Assembly: GCA_007124475.1 (NCBI GenBank)
Contig: SLFB01000152.1
Coordinates: 1-5,482 of the forward strand
DNA from: Vibrio sp.
GTDB taxonomy: Bacteria > Pseudomonadota > Gammaproteobacteria > Enterobacterales > Vibrionaceae
DNA length: 5,482 nt
Direction: 5' to 3'
Shown: piece by piece, positions 1-5,427 of the stretch
How the letters are laid out: the number at the start of each line of letters is the position of its first letter
How positions within the stretch are numbered: the first letter of the stretch is position 1
Made by a program: the position numbers and the translations under genes
The notes under the pieces: model-generated
Database searches by the model: none
Told to the model about the DNA's origin: nothing
What the model saw: the letters and a program-made list of their open reading frames with translations, nothing else

Positions 1-748
1 GCTCAGCTTCATCAAGACAAAACTGCAGATCTTTGATCATCCAATCAATAGCAAAACCAAAATCAAAGCGGTTCTCAGCCATACTGATTGCACGATTCTC
101 CATTTGCCAAGAGCCTGCGGCACCATTTTTTAAACAAGCAATCATGGTTGGAACGTCTAAGCCTGCTTTTTCAGCTAATAACAAACCTTCAGACAGGCCA
201 CTTAAGATGCCAGCGATGCAAATTTGATTGACCATCTTAGCACTTTGCCCTTGCCCAACCTCCCCCATCCGTATTGCAGAACGACTATAAGCGGCAAAAA
301 CAGGTTGTAGCTTTTCGAATAGCGTTTGATCTCCGCCACACATTATGGTCAATTGCCCATTCTCAGCGCCAGCTTGTCCACCAGAGACCGGAGCATCCAT
401 AAAGCTGACTCCATGCTTTTTCGCTGCTTGTGCAAGCTCTCGGGCAAGTTCAGCGGACGTCGTAGTATGATCGACTAACATAGCATTTGGCTTCATTGCT
501 GATAGCGCACCATGCTGGCCAAGCGTAATGCTGCGGACATCATCGTCATTACCGACACACATCAATACCACATCGGCGTCAGCGACACAGTCAACGATAG
601 TCTGCATAGATTGACCTGGATACTGCTCCAGCCAAGCCGTCGCTTTCTGATGATTACGATTAAACACATTAACTTCAAAACCCGCATTAGCTAAATGACC
701 AGCCATCGAATAACCCATCACACCTAAACCGAGAAAACTGACTTTCAT
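1..748 (-). CDS. 3-hydroxyisobutyrate dehydrogenase / beta-hydroxyacid dehydrogenase family protein (C-terminus missing)
   Basis: The reading frame is open from ATG at 746-748 to the left edge, giving 249 residues; family members have about 290, so roughly the last 40 are outside the window. The N-terminus MKVSFLGLGVMG has the GxGxxG dinucleotide-binding loop of a Rossmann domain (residues 7-12), with NR at 30-31 after the second strand, as in NADP-preferring members. DAPVSGG at 118-124 is the substrate-binding signature and K171, in QGQSAKMVNQ, is the expected catalytic lysine. IKDL (238-241) is the family's conserved helix. The protein should be a cytosolic NAD(P)-dependent oxidoreductase of small 3-hydroxyacids. 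NQ after the catalytic lysine is also seen in GarR-like tartronate semialdehyde reductases, so the substrate is unresolved. A clear ribosome site, AAGGGAG (754-760), lies 5 bases before the start. The yebC terminator separates it from the upstream gene, and I see no convincing promoter of its own in the short gap. Confidence 0.93.
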   Translation of the reverse strand, partial: MKVSFLGLGVMGYSMAGHLANAGFEVNVFNRNHQKATAWLEQYPGQSMQTIVDCVADADVVLMCVGNDDDVRSITLGQHGALSAMKPNAMLVDHTTTSAELARELAQAAKKHGVSFMDAPVSGGQAGAENGQLTIMCGGDQTLFEKLQPVFAAYSRSAIRMGEVGQGQSAKMVNQICIAGILSGLSEGLLLAEKAGLDVPTMIACLKNGAAGSWQMENRAISMAENRFDFGFAIDWMIKDLQFCLDEAE

Positions 749-753
749 TTTCA

Positions 754-760
754 CTCCCTT
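754..760 (-). promoter_or_regulatory. Ribosome binding site of the dehydrogenase gene
   Basis: On the minus strand AAGGGAG stands 5 bases before the ATG at 746-748. It is a near-consensus Shine-Dalgarno sequence and fixes this start. Confidence 0.8.
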
Positions 761-786
761 GGAATACAGATAAATGATTGAGACGT

Positions 787-810
787 AAAAAAGCCGAGAC
801 ATGCTCGGCT
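787..810 (-). terminator. Rho-independent terminator of the yebC-family gene
   Basis: Read on the minus strand, AGCCGAG and CTCGGCT form a perfect 7-bp GC-rich stem (804-810 with 792-798) around a 5-base loop. The stem runs directly into six T residues (787-792). It lies 15 bases past the stop codon of the gene at 826-1545, so it should end that transcript before the dehydrogenase gene. Confidence 0.9.
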
Positions 811-825
811 ATCGTAGGTTATGAA

Positions 826-1545
826 TTAACTGATTTCAGCATTATGATATACCTGTTGTACATCATCGCAATCATCTAACAAATCCAAGAATTTTTGGAA
901 TTTTTCAGCATCTTCACCACTAACACTCGTATGGTTTTGTGGCACAAAGGTGATCTCTTCTACGTCTAATACTAAATCAGGGAAAGCATTAGCCAGTGCC
1001 GTTTTTACTTTGAAAAACTCAGTATGAGGTGCGAACACAGTAATAACATCGTTTTCTAACTCGATATCCGTCACATCAACATCTTCCATCATTAGCGCTT
1101 CAAGAATCACTTCTTCATCGCTTCCTTTGAACTGGAAGACCGCTTGATGGTCAAACATATGAGCAACCACACCAGGCGTGCCAATTTTCGCTCCTGTTTT
1201 TACAAAGCATTGACGAACATCTTGAAAAGTTCGGTTGCCGTTATCAGTTAAACAGTCAACAATAACGCTTGCGCCACCAGGTCCAAAACCTTCGTAACGA
1301 GCCGGTTGGTAATCTTCACCACCACCACCACTGGCCTTATCAATCGCTTTTTCAATCACATGCGCAGGCACTTGATCTCTTTTCGCTTTAGAGATCAGGT
1401 GGCGTAGCGATAAATTCATATCCGGATCAGCACCACCATTTTTGGCACACATGTAAATTTCTTTACCATACTTTGAGTAAACTTTAATTTTTGCGCCTTG
1501 AGTTTTCGCCATAGAGGCTTTACGCACTTCAAAACTTCTTCCCAT
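826..1545 (-). CDS. YebC/PmpR (TACO1) family protein, YeeN-like
   Basis: This is a 239-residue protein of the YebC family, at the family's usual length. Recognisable blocks are the N-terminal MGRSFEVRK and MAKTQGAKIKVYSKYGKEIY, then GGADPDMNLSLRHLI, then VPAHVIEKAIDKASGGGGEDY, followed by the family signature RYEGFGPGGASVIVDCLTDN (about 83-102) and the acidic C-terminal DDCDDVQQVYHN. The wording (GGADPD, FEVRK, ending in VYHNAEI) resembles the E. coli YeeN branch more than housekeeping YebC, so it is probably a chromosome II paralogue. YebC proteins were long annotated as transcription regulators; more recent work links the family to translation, relieving ribosome stalling as mitochondrial TACO1 does. 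The role of this copy is not known to me. The start at 1545 has purine-rich AGAGAGAG nearby and matches the family N-terminus; an ATG at codon 12 is an alternative. The gene follows the small gene at 1616-1825 after 70 bases with no terminator between, so the two are probably co-transcribed. Confidence 0.95.
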   Translation of the reverse strand: MGRSFEVRKASMAKTQGAKIKVYSKYGKEIYMCAKNGGADPDMNLSLRHLISKAKRDQVPAHVIEKAIDKASGGGGEDYQPARYEGFGPGGASVIVDCLTDNGNRTFQDVRQCFVKTGAKIGTPGVVAHMFDHQAVFQFKGSDEEVILEALMMEDVDVTDIELENDVITVFAPHTEFFKVKTALANAFPDLVLDVEEITFVPQNHTSVSGEDAEKFQKFLDLLDDCDDVQQVYHNAEIS

Positions 1546-1615
1546 CGGGCTGCTCTCTCTTATTCAATTAAATGCGATGGCTACAACAGCTGCTATGCAC
1601 TGCTGGTCATGAGTC

Positions 1616-1825
1616 CTATGCAATTCCCATGACGATTTTGTATTTATCTACCGATTGCTGAAACACTACTTTGTCTTGTTCAGACAGCAACTTATTAAGC
1701 TGCTTATTGATCTCATCCGGTCCACATTTTGCCTGCTTAAACTGCCAAACCAGAAAAGAAGCCTGTTTATCAAGCTCTATTTTGTTTTTCTGTTCAGCAT
1801 CCAGTAAAGCAAGGTTAAAAGACAT
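1616..1825 (-). CDS. Small conserved Vibrio protein, probably DUF3283 family
   Basis: This 69-residue cytosolic protein has no signal peptide or membrane segment. It begins MSFNLALLDAEQKNKIELDK and carries QASFLVWQFKQAKCGPDEIN in the middle, and is predicted to be mostly helical, with one cysteine near residue 34. I recognise the MSFNLALL...IELDKQAS pattern from small Vibrio proteins annotated DUF3283, a family without known function; this assignment is from memory. The ribosome site is weak (a GTAGG-like stretch about 7 bases before the ATG). A plausible sigma-70 promoter lies just upstream at 1864-1893. It is probably the first gene of a two-gene unit with the YebC-family gene, which is the main hint about its context. 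An opposite-strand frame at 1671-1853 is only its shadow. Confidence 0.8.
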   Translation of the reverse strand: MSFNLALLDAEQKNKIELDKQASFLVWQFKQAKCGPDEINKQLNKLLSEQDKVVFQQSVDKYKIVMGIA

Positions 1826-1863
1826 GGGTAAACCTACAATCCATAAAACGTGATGCGAAATAT

Positions 1864-1893
1864 AGCATAGGAATGATAAAAATTAAGAGTCAA
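1864..1893 (-). promoter_or_regulatory. Candidate sigma-70 promoter for the DUF3283-like/yebC unit
   Basis: On the minus strand TTGACT (1888-1893, 5 of 6 to consensus) is followed after 18 bases by TATGCT (1864-1869, 4 of 6). The spacer is AT-rich. It lies about 40 bases before the start at 1825, facing the right way and just after the terminator of the upstream gene. Confidence 0.5.
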
Positions 1894-1930
1894 AATCGTA
1901 CTTTGGAGGGGTTGTAAAGTCGAAATCATT

Positions 1931-1959
1931 AAAAAGTAAGGGTGATTATTCTCACCCTT
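1931..1959 (-). terminator. Rho-independent terminator of the small gene at 2041-2235
   Basis: On the minus strand AAGGGTGA (1952-1959) pairs perfectly with TCACCCTT (1938-1945) across a 6-base loop, and five T residues (1931-1935) follow two bases later. It lies about 80 bases downstream of the stop at 2041 and ahead of the next promoter, so it isolates the small gene as its own transcription unit. Confidence 0.85.
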
Positions 1960-2040
1960 GCCTAGTTTATCGCGTAAGCGCTCGTTAACGGCAGCCTAGC
2001 AATGCAAAACATCGGGGCCGTAGAGCAGTGAATGACATCA

Positions 2041-2235
2041 CTAGTGATAAAGACCCAATTCTTTGGCTTCTTCTATGCTTAAGCCGCTTTCACGGATATC
2101 ACGTAACATCTCAATCCGTCGACGTGCATGAGCAGATTTGCCAGAGCGTTGAAGCTCCATAGCTTCAGGAGCCTCTACATCCCATTTATTAGCAATGTTG
2201 GTCATCTCATCATGGTCAATTGAATTTATAGACAT
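2041..2235 (-). CDS. Small hypothetical protein, charged and helical
   Basis: The protein has 64 residues starting MSINSIDHDEMTNIANKWDV and ending EEAKELGLYH. It is hydrophilic and probably helical, with a basic patch AHARRRIEMLRDIRE in the middle and an acidic N-terminus; there is no signal peptide or membrane segment. The RRRIEMLRD block resembles the short RRRIE-type motif of small gammaproteobacterial proteins such as the PA3496 group, but I would not assign it. The frame can be extended to TTG at 2245-2247, but GGAGG (2241-2245) sits 5 bases before the ATG at 2233-2235 and would be inside the gene if TTG were used, so the ATG is the better start. It has its own terminator (1931-1959) and stands alone between rctB and the DUF3283-like gene. 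I see no clear promoter in 2248-2412. Confidence 0.75.
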   Translation of the reverse strand: MSINSIDHDEMTNIANKWDVEAPEAMELQRSGKSAHARRRIEMLRDIRESGLSIEEAKELGLYH

Positions 2236-2240
2236 AGCAA

Positions 2241-2245
2241 CCTCC
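2241..2245 (-). promoter_or_regulatory. Ribosome binding site that decides the start of the 64-residue gene
   Basis: GGAGG on the minus strand lies 5 bases before the ATG at 2233-2235. The in-frame TTG at 2245-2247 overlaps this site, so it is not a credible start. Confidence 0.8.
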
Positions 2246-2412
2246 AAACGAACATTTAAGAGCTAGTTATCAGTAACAAAAGGCCAGCATGTTGTTAAGT
2301 AGATTTTTATCAAAATGTGATGCCCGCAACTGACCGATGATCACTTAATCTCACTGTCCTATTACTAGTTTAGAGTATTAAAAACAAATTCGTCATTAAA
2401 AAATTTATCTAT

Positions 2413-2595
2413 TATATCCAAACCACTTGGAGTTGCAGGTAGGCGGCAAGTGAGTGACAAATTTGAACAGCCGTAGGCTGGCCTTTGGTGAGAGCCACGG
2501 ATAGCTCTCATACTCCCCATGAGGATAGATAGACTCTATGATTGGGGCAAACGAACGTAGCCAACCTCCCTGCAGCTTCAAGTAGGAAGGGGATA
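2413..2595. repeat. ERIC-like palindromic repeat with an internal insertion
   Basis: The ends are imperfect inverted repeats: CTTGGAGTTGCAGG on the left (2427-2440), and on the right the reverse complement of CTTGAAGCTGCAGG (about 2569-2582), 12 of 14 matching. The outer ends are TATATCC and GGGGATA. The right arm, TGATTGGGGCAAACGAACG followed by TAGCCAAC, and the centre ACTCCCCATGAG, match my memory of the enterobacterial repetitive intergenic consensus, including the regions used as ERIC primers. A standard ERIC is about 127 bp; this one is about 183. The extra 50-odd bases (about 2458-2510) contain two hairpins, CAGCC-GTA-GGCTG (2468-2480) and TGAGAGC/GCTCTCA (2489-2495 with 2504-2510). 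ERICs with internal insertions are known. The element begins 8 bases beyond the rctB stop codon, so it should be transcribed as the rctB 3' end and form a long hairpin. A 73-codon frame through it is not a gene. Confidence 0.85.
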
Positions 2596-2603
2596 ACGGG
2601 TCG

Positions 2604-4580
2604 TTAAATATTCGCAGCAAGCTCATCTAATGCTCTAAATACGGCATCATCTAATTGTTGCTGGTAGATCTGTTTGCATACTTTACGTCTCACTGCTAGG
2701 CCTGAGATCAAACGCTCAATAGACAGATGTTTATTAAGATGTTGAGTATTGTAAAACTCGATCACCTTGCTCAATATTTCATAAGGAACCACATCTTCAT
2801 CGACTCTTAACCAATCGAGCTTACTCATCAACTCTTGGCACTCTTCGCGTATGGATGATGAGCTATGTCCCGTTATAGCTGATAACGCCGTTATGCTTCG
2901 TTCTAGAGCCTCTGGGGAGGTATATTTGGATAACGTAATCGTAATCTCATCAGCATTGATTTCGACTAAATGTTTGCGCAACTTTACTCGCCGCCCTAGT
3001 CGACCGTGGGACTGGGTTGGTTTGCGTTGAATTGGTTCAAATTCACCATCAATAATTTCTGCTAATTCTTCCAACTTCTGTTTGGATAACATTTCATTAC
3101 GCAACGGATTTGGCAATGTGGGAGCCATATTACGTTTGCCAGCATTGGTGGTTTTAGCTCGTGAATAACGTAGCACTTCTTCAACATCACACTTAATATC
3201 AACTTGATAATCCACTAACTTCCCTTGCTGGTGGATCTCACTGATGGTTAGGTGGTAACCCCATAAGTTAACCAAAAAATGATCGGCTTGCTGCGGATCT
3301 TTTGCCAAACGCTTTAATTCTCGGATCAGATCCATCGAGAAACGTCGCCATTCTATATTTCTTGCTAATTTCTGGTTTAGATCGCTAAGCAGCATACTAT
3401 CGGTATATCGTCTCGACATACGACTGCGAAAATAGGAGTAGAGTTGGAAGACTAAAGTATGTTGTTTAAGTATTTCTGGTGGAAAAAGGAAAAAGTAATC
3501 CTTAGTCATCAGTTCTTCAAAAAAAGATGGCTCCCAGACCAAAATATACAGGTTTGGCTTAATACGAATTTCACCATCACTGTTTTCTGTTGGCGCTTCT
3601 TCAGATGCGGTAATGGTTCTGGCTAAGAAACGAAATCGATCACTTTTAAAACCTTCTGGCATATTTTCACTTAACCAACGTCCTGTTAGTTCATGAAGCT
3701 GAAAATCGGTAAATTCAATTCGATCGATACTGTCACGGATTGAATCACGTGCAGGTCCACTGTCTTTTTTACCTCTTAGAGACAGAATATCTGTGATGTA
3801 AAGCGGTGTTTTATTTGGAACATATTGGGCATTCAGCTGATAATCTTCTTTATGATGGTCGTGATATTGCACGGTTAAAGTGAACAATGCAAAGAGGGTC
3901 ATCAAATCATCCACCGTCATAATATTCTTTGATGATCTGGTTTCGATAATTGCTCGGGTTCCAGAAATAGACACCATTGATTTTTGGTAACTTTTTCTTG
4001 TCCTTGGTGGTGCTAATGCTTGATCAATGATCCCCGCCCAATTGGTTGGAGATACTACAAATTGATCAGCTTCATCTTTCATTGCCGGTGGGGTATTAAG
4101 ACCATATTCGTGTAATAGTCTTTGATTAACCTGAGTTTGTGCTAATGCCTTAGAACGCTTTTGTTTTTCTGTTTGTCTCACAGACTCGGTCATTAAACTT
4201 GTTGATCCTAATACTGATACCAGTTGATTTGGATTTACAAATTGATGCAGCATTGTTTTGCCTGCTAATCCCTCTTCAAATCTAACTGGTATTTGTTTAA
4301 AAAGACCAATCGCGACAGCTGCTCGGAGTCTTTGTTGTATAGCGGCACGAGTCAATTGTCCATCTGTTGCTTCAATTAACTCGGTGGTTGAGACTAAACC
4401 GTCTTTACTGCGAAACCCTCTTAACGAGATAAGGTTTAATAGTTCAATAATACTTTTAGTGACACCTTTAAAATGCTGATATTGATCTATCCAGTCAACG
4501 GCTGCTTCAGATACAGTGAATAGATGCCCGTCTTTATGGCTTCTTGGCGCTTTGATCAGTAATTTTTCTTCTGAGCCCAT
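2604..4580 (-). CDS. rctB: RctB, replication initiator of Vibrio chromosome II
   Basis: The product is 658 residues, the length of V. cholerae RctB, and is recognisable throughout, for example TKSIIELLNLISLRGFRSKD (41-60), TRAAIQQRLRAAV (77-89), TPLYITDILSLRGKKDSG (258-275), NLYILVWEPSFFEE (343-356) and VRRKVCKQIY (630-639). RctB binds iterons at the chromosome II origin and opens it, acts negatively at 39-mer-type sites, and represses its own gene. In the V. cholerae protein, domain I is about residues 1-124, domains II-III resemble plasmid Rep winged-helix initiators (to about 480), and the C-terminal domain IV serves oligomerisation and regulation. Positions I recall from mutant studies are unchanged here: L156 in the chaperone-responsive region, R269, and D314 at the dimer interface. 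The start at 4580 gives the family N-terminus; only a weak GGA (4588-4590) precedes it, suggesting modest translation. The coding sequence looks intact. The ERIC-like repeat follows the stop codon directly. Confidence 0.98.
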   Translation of the reverse strand: MGSEEKLLIKAPRSHKDGHLFTVSEAAVDWIDQYQHFKGVTKSIIELLNLISLRGFRSKDGLVSTTELIEATDGQLTRAAIQQRLRAAVAIGLFKQIPVRFEEGLAGKTMLHQFVNPNQLVSVLGSTSLMTESVRQTEKQKRSKALAQTQVNQRLLHEYGLNTPPAMKDEADQFVVSPTNWAGIIDQALAPPRTRKSYQKSMVSISGTRAIIETRSSKNIMTVDDLMTLFALFTLTVQYHDHHKEDYQLNAQYVPNKTPLYITDILSLRGKKDSGPARDSIRDSIDRIEFTDFQLHELTGRWLSENMPEGFKSDRFRFLARTITASEEAPTENSDGEIRIKPNLYILVWEPSFFEELMTKDYFFLFPPEILKQHTLVFQLYSYFRSRMSRRYTDSMLLSDLNQKLARNIEWRRFSMDLIRELKRLAKDPQQADHFLVNLWGYHLTISEIHQQGKLVDYQVDIKCDVEEVLRYSRAKTTNAGKRNMAPTLPNPLRNEMLSKQKLEELAEIIDGEFEPIQRKPTQSHGRLGRRVKLRKHLVEINADEITITLSKYTSPEALERSITALSAITGHSSSSIREECQELMSKLDWLRVDEDVVPYEILSKVIEFYNTQHLNKHLSIERLISGLAVRRKVCKQIYQQQLDDAVFRALDELAANI

Positions 4581-4643
4581 TTCTCATTCCATTTAACATT
4601 TGCCGTAATATCAGCATAGTTCCACAATGATAATGAAAAAAAG

Positions 4644-4675
4644 ATCATAAAGAAAGGAAAATTTTGTCTTGTGAT
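4644..4675 (-). promoter_or_regulatory. Candidate rctB promoter with a Dam site in the -10 box
   Basis: On the minus strand TATGAT (4644-4649) matches the -10 consensus at 5 of 6 positions and would start transcription about 55 bases before the rctB ATG. The -35 region is poor: AAGACA, 4 of 6, at a short 15-bp spacing. A GATC (4643-4646) overlaps the -10 box. In V. cholerae the rctB promoter is repressed by RctB through a truncated site, the 29-mer. I could not define such a site here with confidence, although the T- and A-rich stretch around this GATC is the likely place. Confidence 0.35.
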
Positions 4676-4756
4676 TAGCTCTGATCATTCTGATTAAAAT
4701 GATCTATATTGATTAAATGATCTTATGATCTGGGCTTAGATTTTAATTTATATGAT
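4672..4756 (+). repeat. AT-rich unwinding tract with phased TGAT repeats
   Basis: TGAT occurs at 4672, 4682, 4691, 4700, 4710, 4718 and 4726, at intervals of 10, 9, 9, 10, 8 and 8 bases, with a further copy at 4753. Read on the other strand these are ATCA repeats. The surroundings are very AT-rich (for example 4739-4755). This is the position of the unwinding element in V. cholerae, where RctB has been reported to bind ATCA repeats on one exposed single strand. The role here is inferred from position and repeats. Confidence 0.75.
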
Positions 4757-4793
4757 TGAAATTGCTAGCTTTTTATTTTCATGCGCTAGAAGC

Positions 4794-4914
4794 ATGATCA
4801 AGTGAAATCAGTAAGCATGATCATTGTTTTCATGAAAGAATGATCAAAGCTCTCCAGAAGTATGATCAACCGCTGCTTGAATCTATGATCATGAAATGAA
4901 CAGAACTATGATCA
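4794..4914 (+). repeat. Six RctB iterons in direct orientation
   Basis: ATGATCA starts at 4794, 4817, 4840, 4862, 4885 and 4908, a spacing of 23, 23, 22, 23 and 23 bp, close to two helical turns, which places all six on one face of the DNA. The six bases before each copy are AGAAGC, GTAAGC, GAAAGA, AGAAGT, GAATCT and AGAACT, giving a loose consensus RGAANNATGATCA and a common orientation. V. cholerae oriCII likewise has six 11/12-mer iterons. Each copy contains GATC, and Dam methylation is needed for RctB to bind the V. cholerae iterons. Confidence 0.93.
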
Positions 4915-4929
4915 TGGAATTTTATTGAG

Positions 4930-4938
4930 TTATCCACA
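4930..4938 (+). promoter_or_regulatory. DnaA box
   Basis: TTATCCACA is an exact high-affinity DnaA box, 15 bases beyond the last iteron, as in the V. cholerae chromosome II origin. It is the only perfect box I find in the origin region. Confidence 0.9.
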
Positions 4939-4963
4939 GTATGCAAGAAGGATCGTAATGGAT

Positions 4964-4976
4964 TAATTTTAAGATT
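4964..4976 (-). promoter_or_regulatory. Weak candidate IHF site
   Basis: The minus strand reads AATCTTAAAATTA, which fits WATCAANNNNTTR with two mismatches and lies in an AT-rich stretch beside the DnaA box. IHF takes part in V. cholerae chromosome II initiation, but I am unsure of its site. The region 4731-4793, between the TGAT tract and the iterons, is an equally likely place although it shows no good match. Confidence 0.2.
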
Positions 4977-4999
4977 AATGATTTAGTGTTATTTCACTT

Positions 5000-5013
5000 C
5001 GGAAGCATGATCA
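5000..5013 (+). promoter_or_regulatory. RctB site of 39-mer type, copy 1
   Basis: CGGAAGCATGATCA is an exact match to the core CGGAANNATGATCA defined by comparing the six copies in this window. It sits about 60 bases past the DnaA box and continues as the palindrome CATGATCATG. Its correspondence to V. cholerae 39-mers is inferred from location and the GATC-centred sequence. Confidence 0.7.
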
Positions 5014-5128
5014 TGATAAGCAAAAAAGAACAATTATTGTTGTCGAAATCGCCTTTAATCACTCTATCAACTCATAAAACCTATCTGATGTCTGGTCTTA
5101 TTAATTCAATAACATATTTTTATGCTAA

Positions 5129-5142
5129 CGAAAGCATGATCA
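5129..5142 (+). promoter_or_regulatory. RctB site of 39-mer type, copy 2 (one mismatch)
   Basis: CGAAAGCATGATCA differs from the core CGGAANNATGATCA at one base (A for the second G). It is preceded by TATGCTAA, similar to the TTTGCTAC before copy 5, so the conserved element extends leftward beyond the core. Confidence 0.65.
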
Positions 5143-5147
5143 TGGCT

Positions 5148-5169
5148 TAACTTGTGACTTTACAAGTTA
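5148..5169. repeat. Perfect 8-bp inverted repeat
   Basis: TAACTTGT (5148-5155) and ACAAGTTA (5162-5169) form a perfect stem around a 6-base loop, immediately after RctB site copy 2. The stem is AT-rich and only a short T run follows on the plus strand, so terminator function is doubtful; it could equally be an operator. Confidence 0.5.
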
Positions 5170-5286
5170 TTTCCGACGTTAATGATAGTCATTGAATGGT
5201 GTAAAAATAGAAATGAAGCCTTATTCCAATTAGCATAGGCCGTAATTAGCCCGCGAATATACATGCTTCCGTATGATTTGATCTCT

Positions 5287-5300
5287 TGATCATCTTTCCG
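5287..5300 (-). promoter_or_regulatory. RctB site of 39-mer type, copy 3, with a degenerate partner
   Basis: TGATCATCTTTCCG is the reverse complement of the core. A related CATGCTTCCG (5262-5271) that lacks GATC lies exactly 29 bp upstream in the same orientation. The span from its TGCTTCCG to the end of copy 3 (5264-5302) is 39 bases, which fits the size of the known V. cholerae element but may be coincidence. Confidence 0.65.
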
Positions 5301-5357
5301 TGAAAGGATCGTATTTAACGTTGATCCAAGCATGCATTGCTCCTTATATTTTTGCCT

Positions 5358-5371
5358 TGATCATTTTTCCG
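5358..5371 (-). promoter_or_regulatory. RctB site of 39-mer type, copy 4
   Basis: TGATCATTTTTCCG is an exact reverse-complement core. As with copy 3, a TGCT-CC-TAT stretch lies on its left (from 5338), so these two copies share an extended element of roughly 36-39 bases. Confidence 0.7.
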
Positions 5372-5388
5372 TATTGAATGTTTGCTAC

Positions 5389-5402
5389 CGGAAACATGAT
5401 CA
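5389..5402 (+). promoter_or_regulatory. RctB site of 39-mer type, copy 5
   Basis: CGGAAACATGATCA is an exact core in plus orientation, facing copy 4 as an inverted pair across 17 bases (5372-5388) and followed by copy 6 in the opposite orientation. It is preceded by TTTGCTAC. Confidence 0.7.
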
Positions 5403-5413
5403 TGATATTTACT

Positions 5414-5427
5414 TGATCATTGTTCCG
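5414..5427 (-). promoter_or_regulatory. RctB site of 39-mer type, copy 6
   Basis: TGATCATTGTTCCG is an exact reverse-complement core, starting 12 bases after copy 5. Copies 4 to 6 together form a tight cluster of three alternating sites within 70 bp. Confidence 0.7.

Noticed and set aside
33..42. TGATCAT inside the dehydrogenase gene as an RctB site
   Set aside because: It is explained by the coding sequence (WMIKDL) and is followed by CCAAT rather than NNTTCCG.
33..694. Plus-strand frames at 33-227 and 512-694
   Set aside because: Both lie opposite the clearly conserved dehydrogenase gene and encode nothing recognisable.
1546..1615. Terminator between the DUF3283-like and yebC-family genes
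   Set aside because: Only short imperfect CAGC/GCTG pairings occur and there is no T run.
1671..1853. Plus-strand frame of 60 codons
   Set aside because: It is antisense to the DUF3283-like gene, and its serine- and cysteine-rich composition is typical of a shadow frame.
2335..2342. ATGATCA between rctB and the small gene as a further RctB site
   Set aside because: The bases before it (GACCG) lack the GAA element common to both site classes; a single TGATCA is expected by chance.
2405..2626. 73-codon minus-strand frame overlapping the end of rctB
   Set aside because: It runs through the ERIC-like repeat, has no ribosome site in a credible place and begins inside rctB; it is a by-product of the repeat.
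4258..4479. Plus-strand frame of 73 codons
   Set aside because: It is antisense to the conserved N-terminal domain of rctB.
4620..4660. A defined 29-mer operator at the rctB promoter
   Set aside because: The best stretch has a GATC and T-rich or A-rich flanks but no TTCCG/CGGAA element, so I could not place a site by sequence alone.
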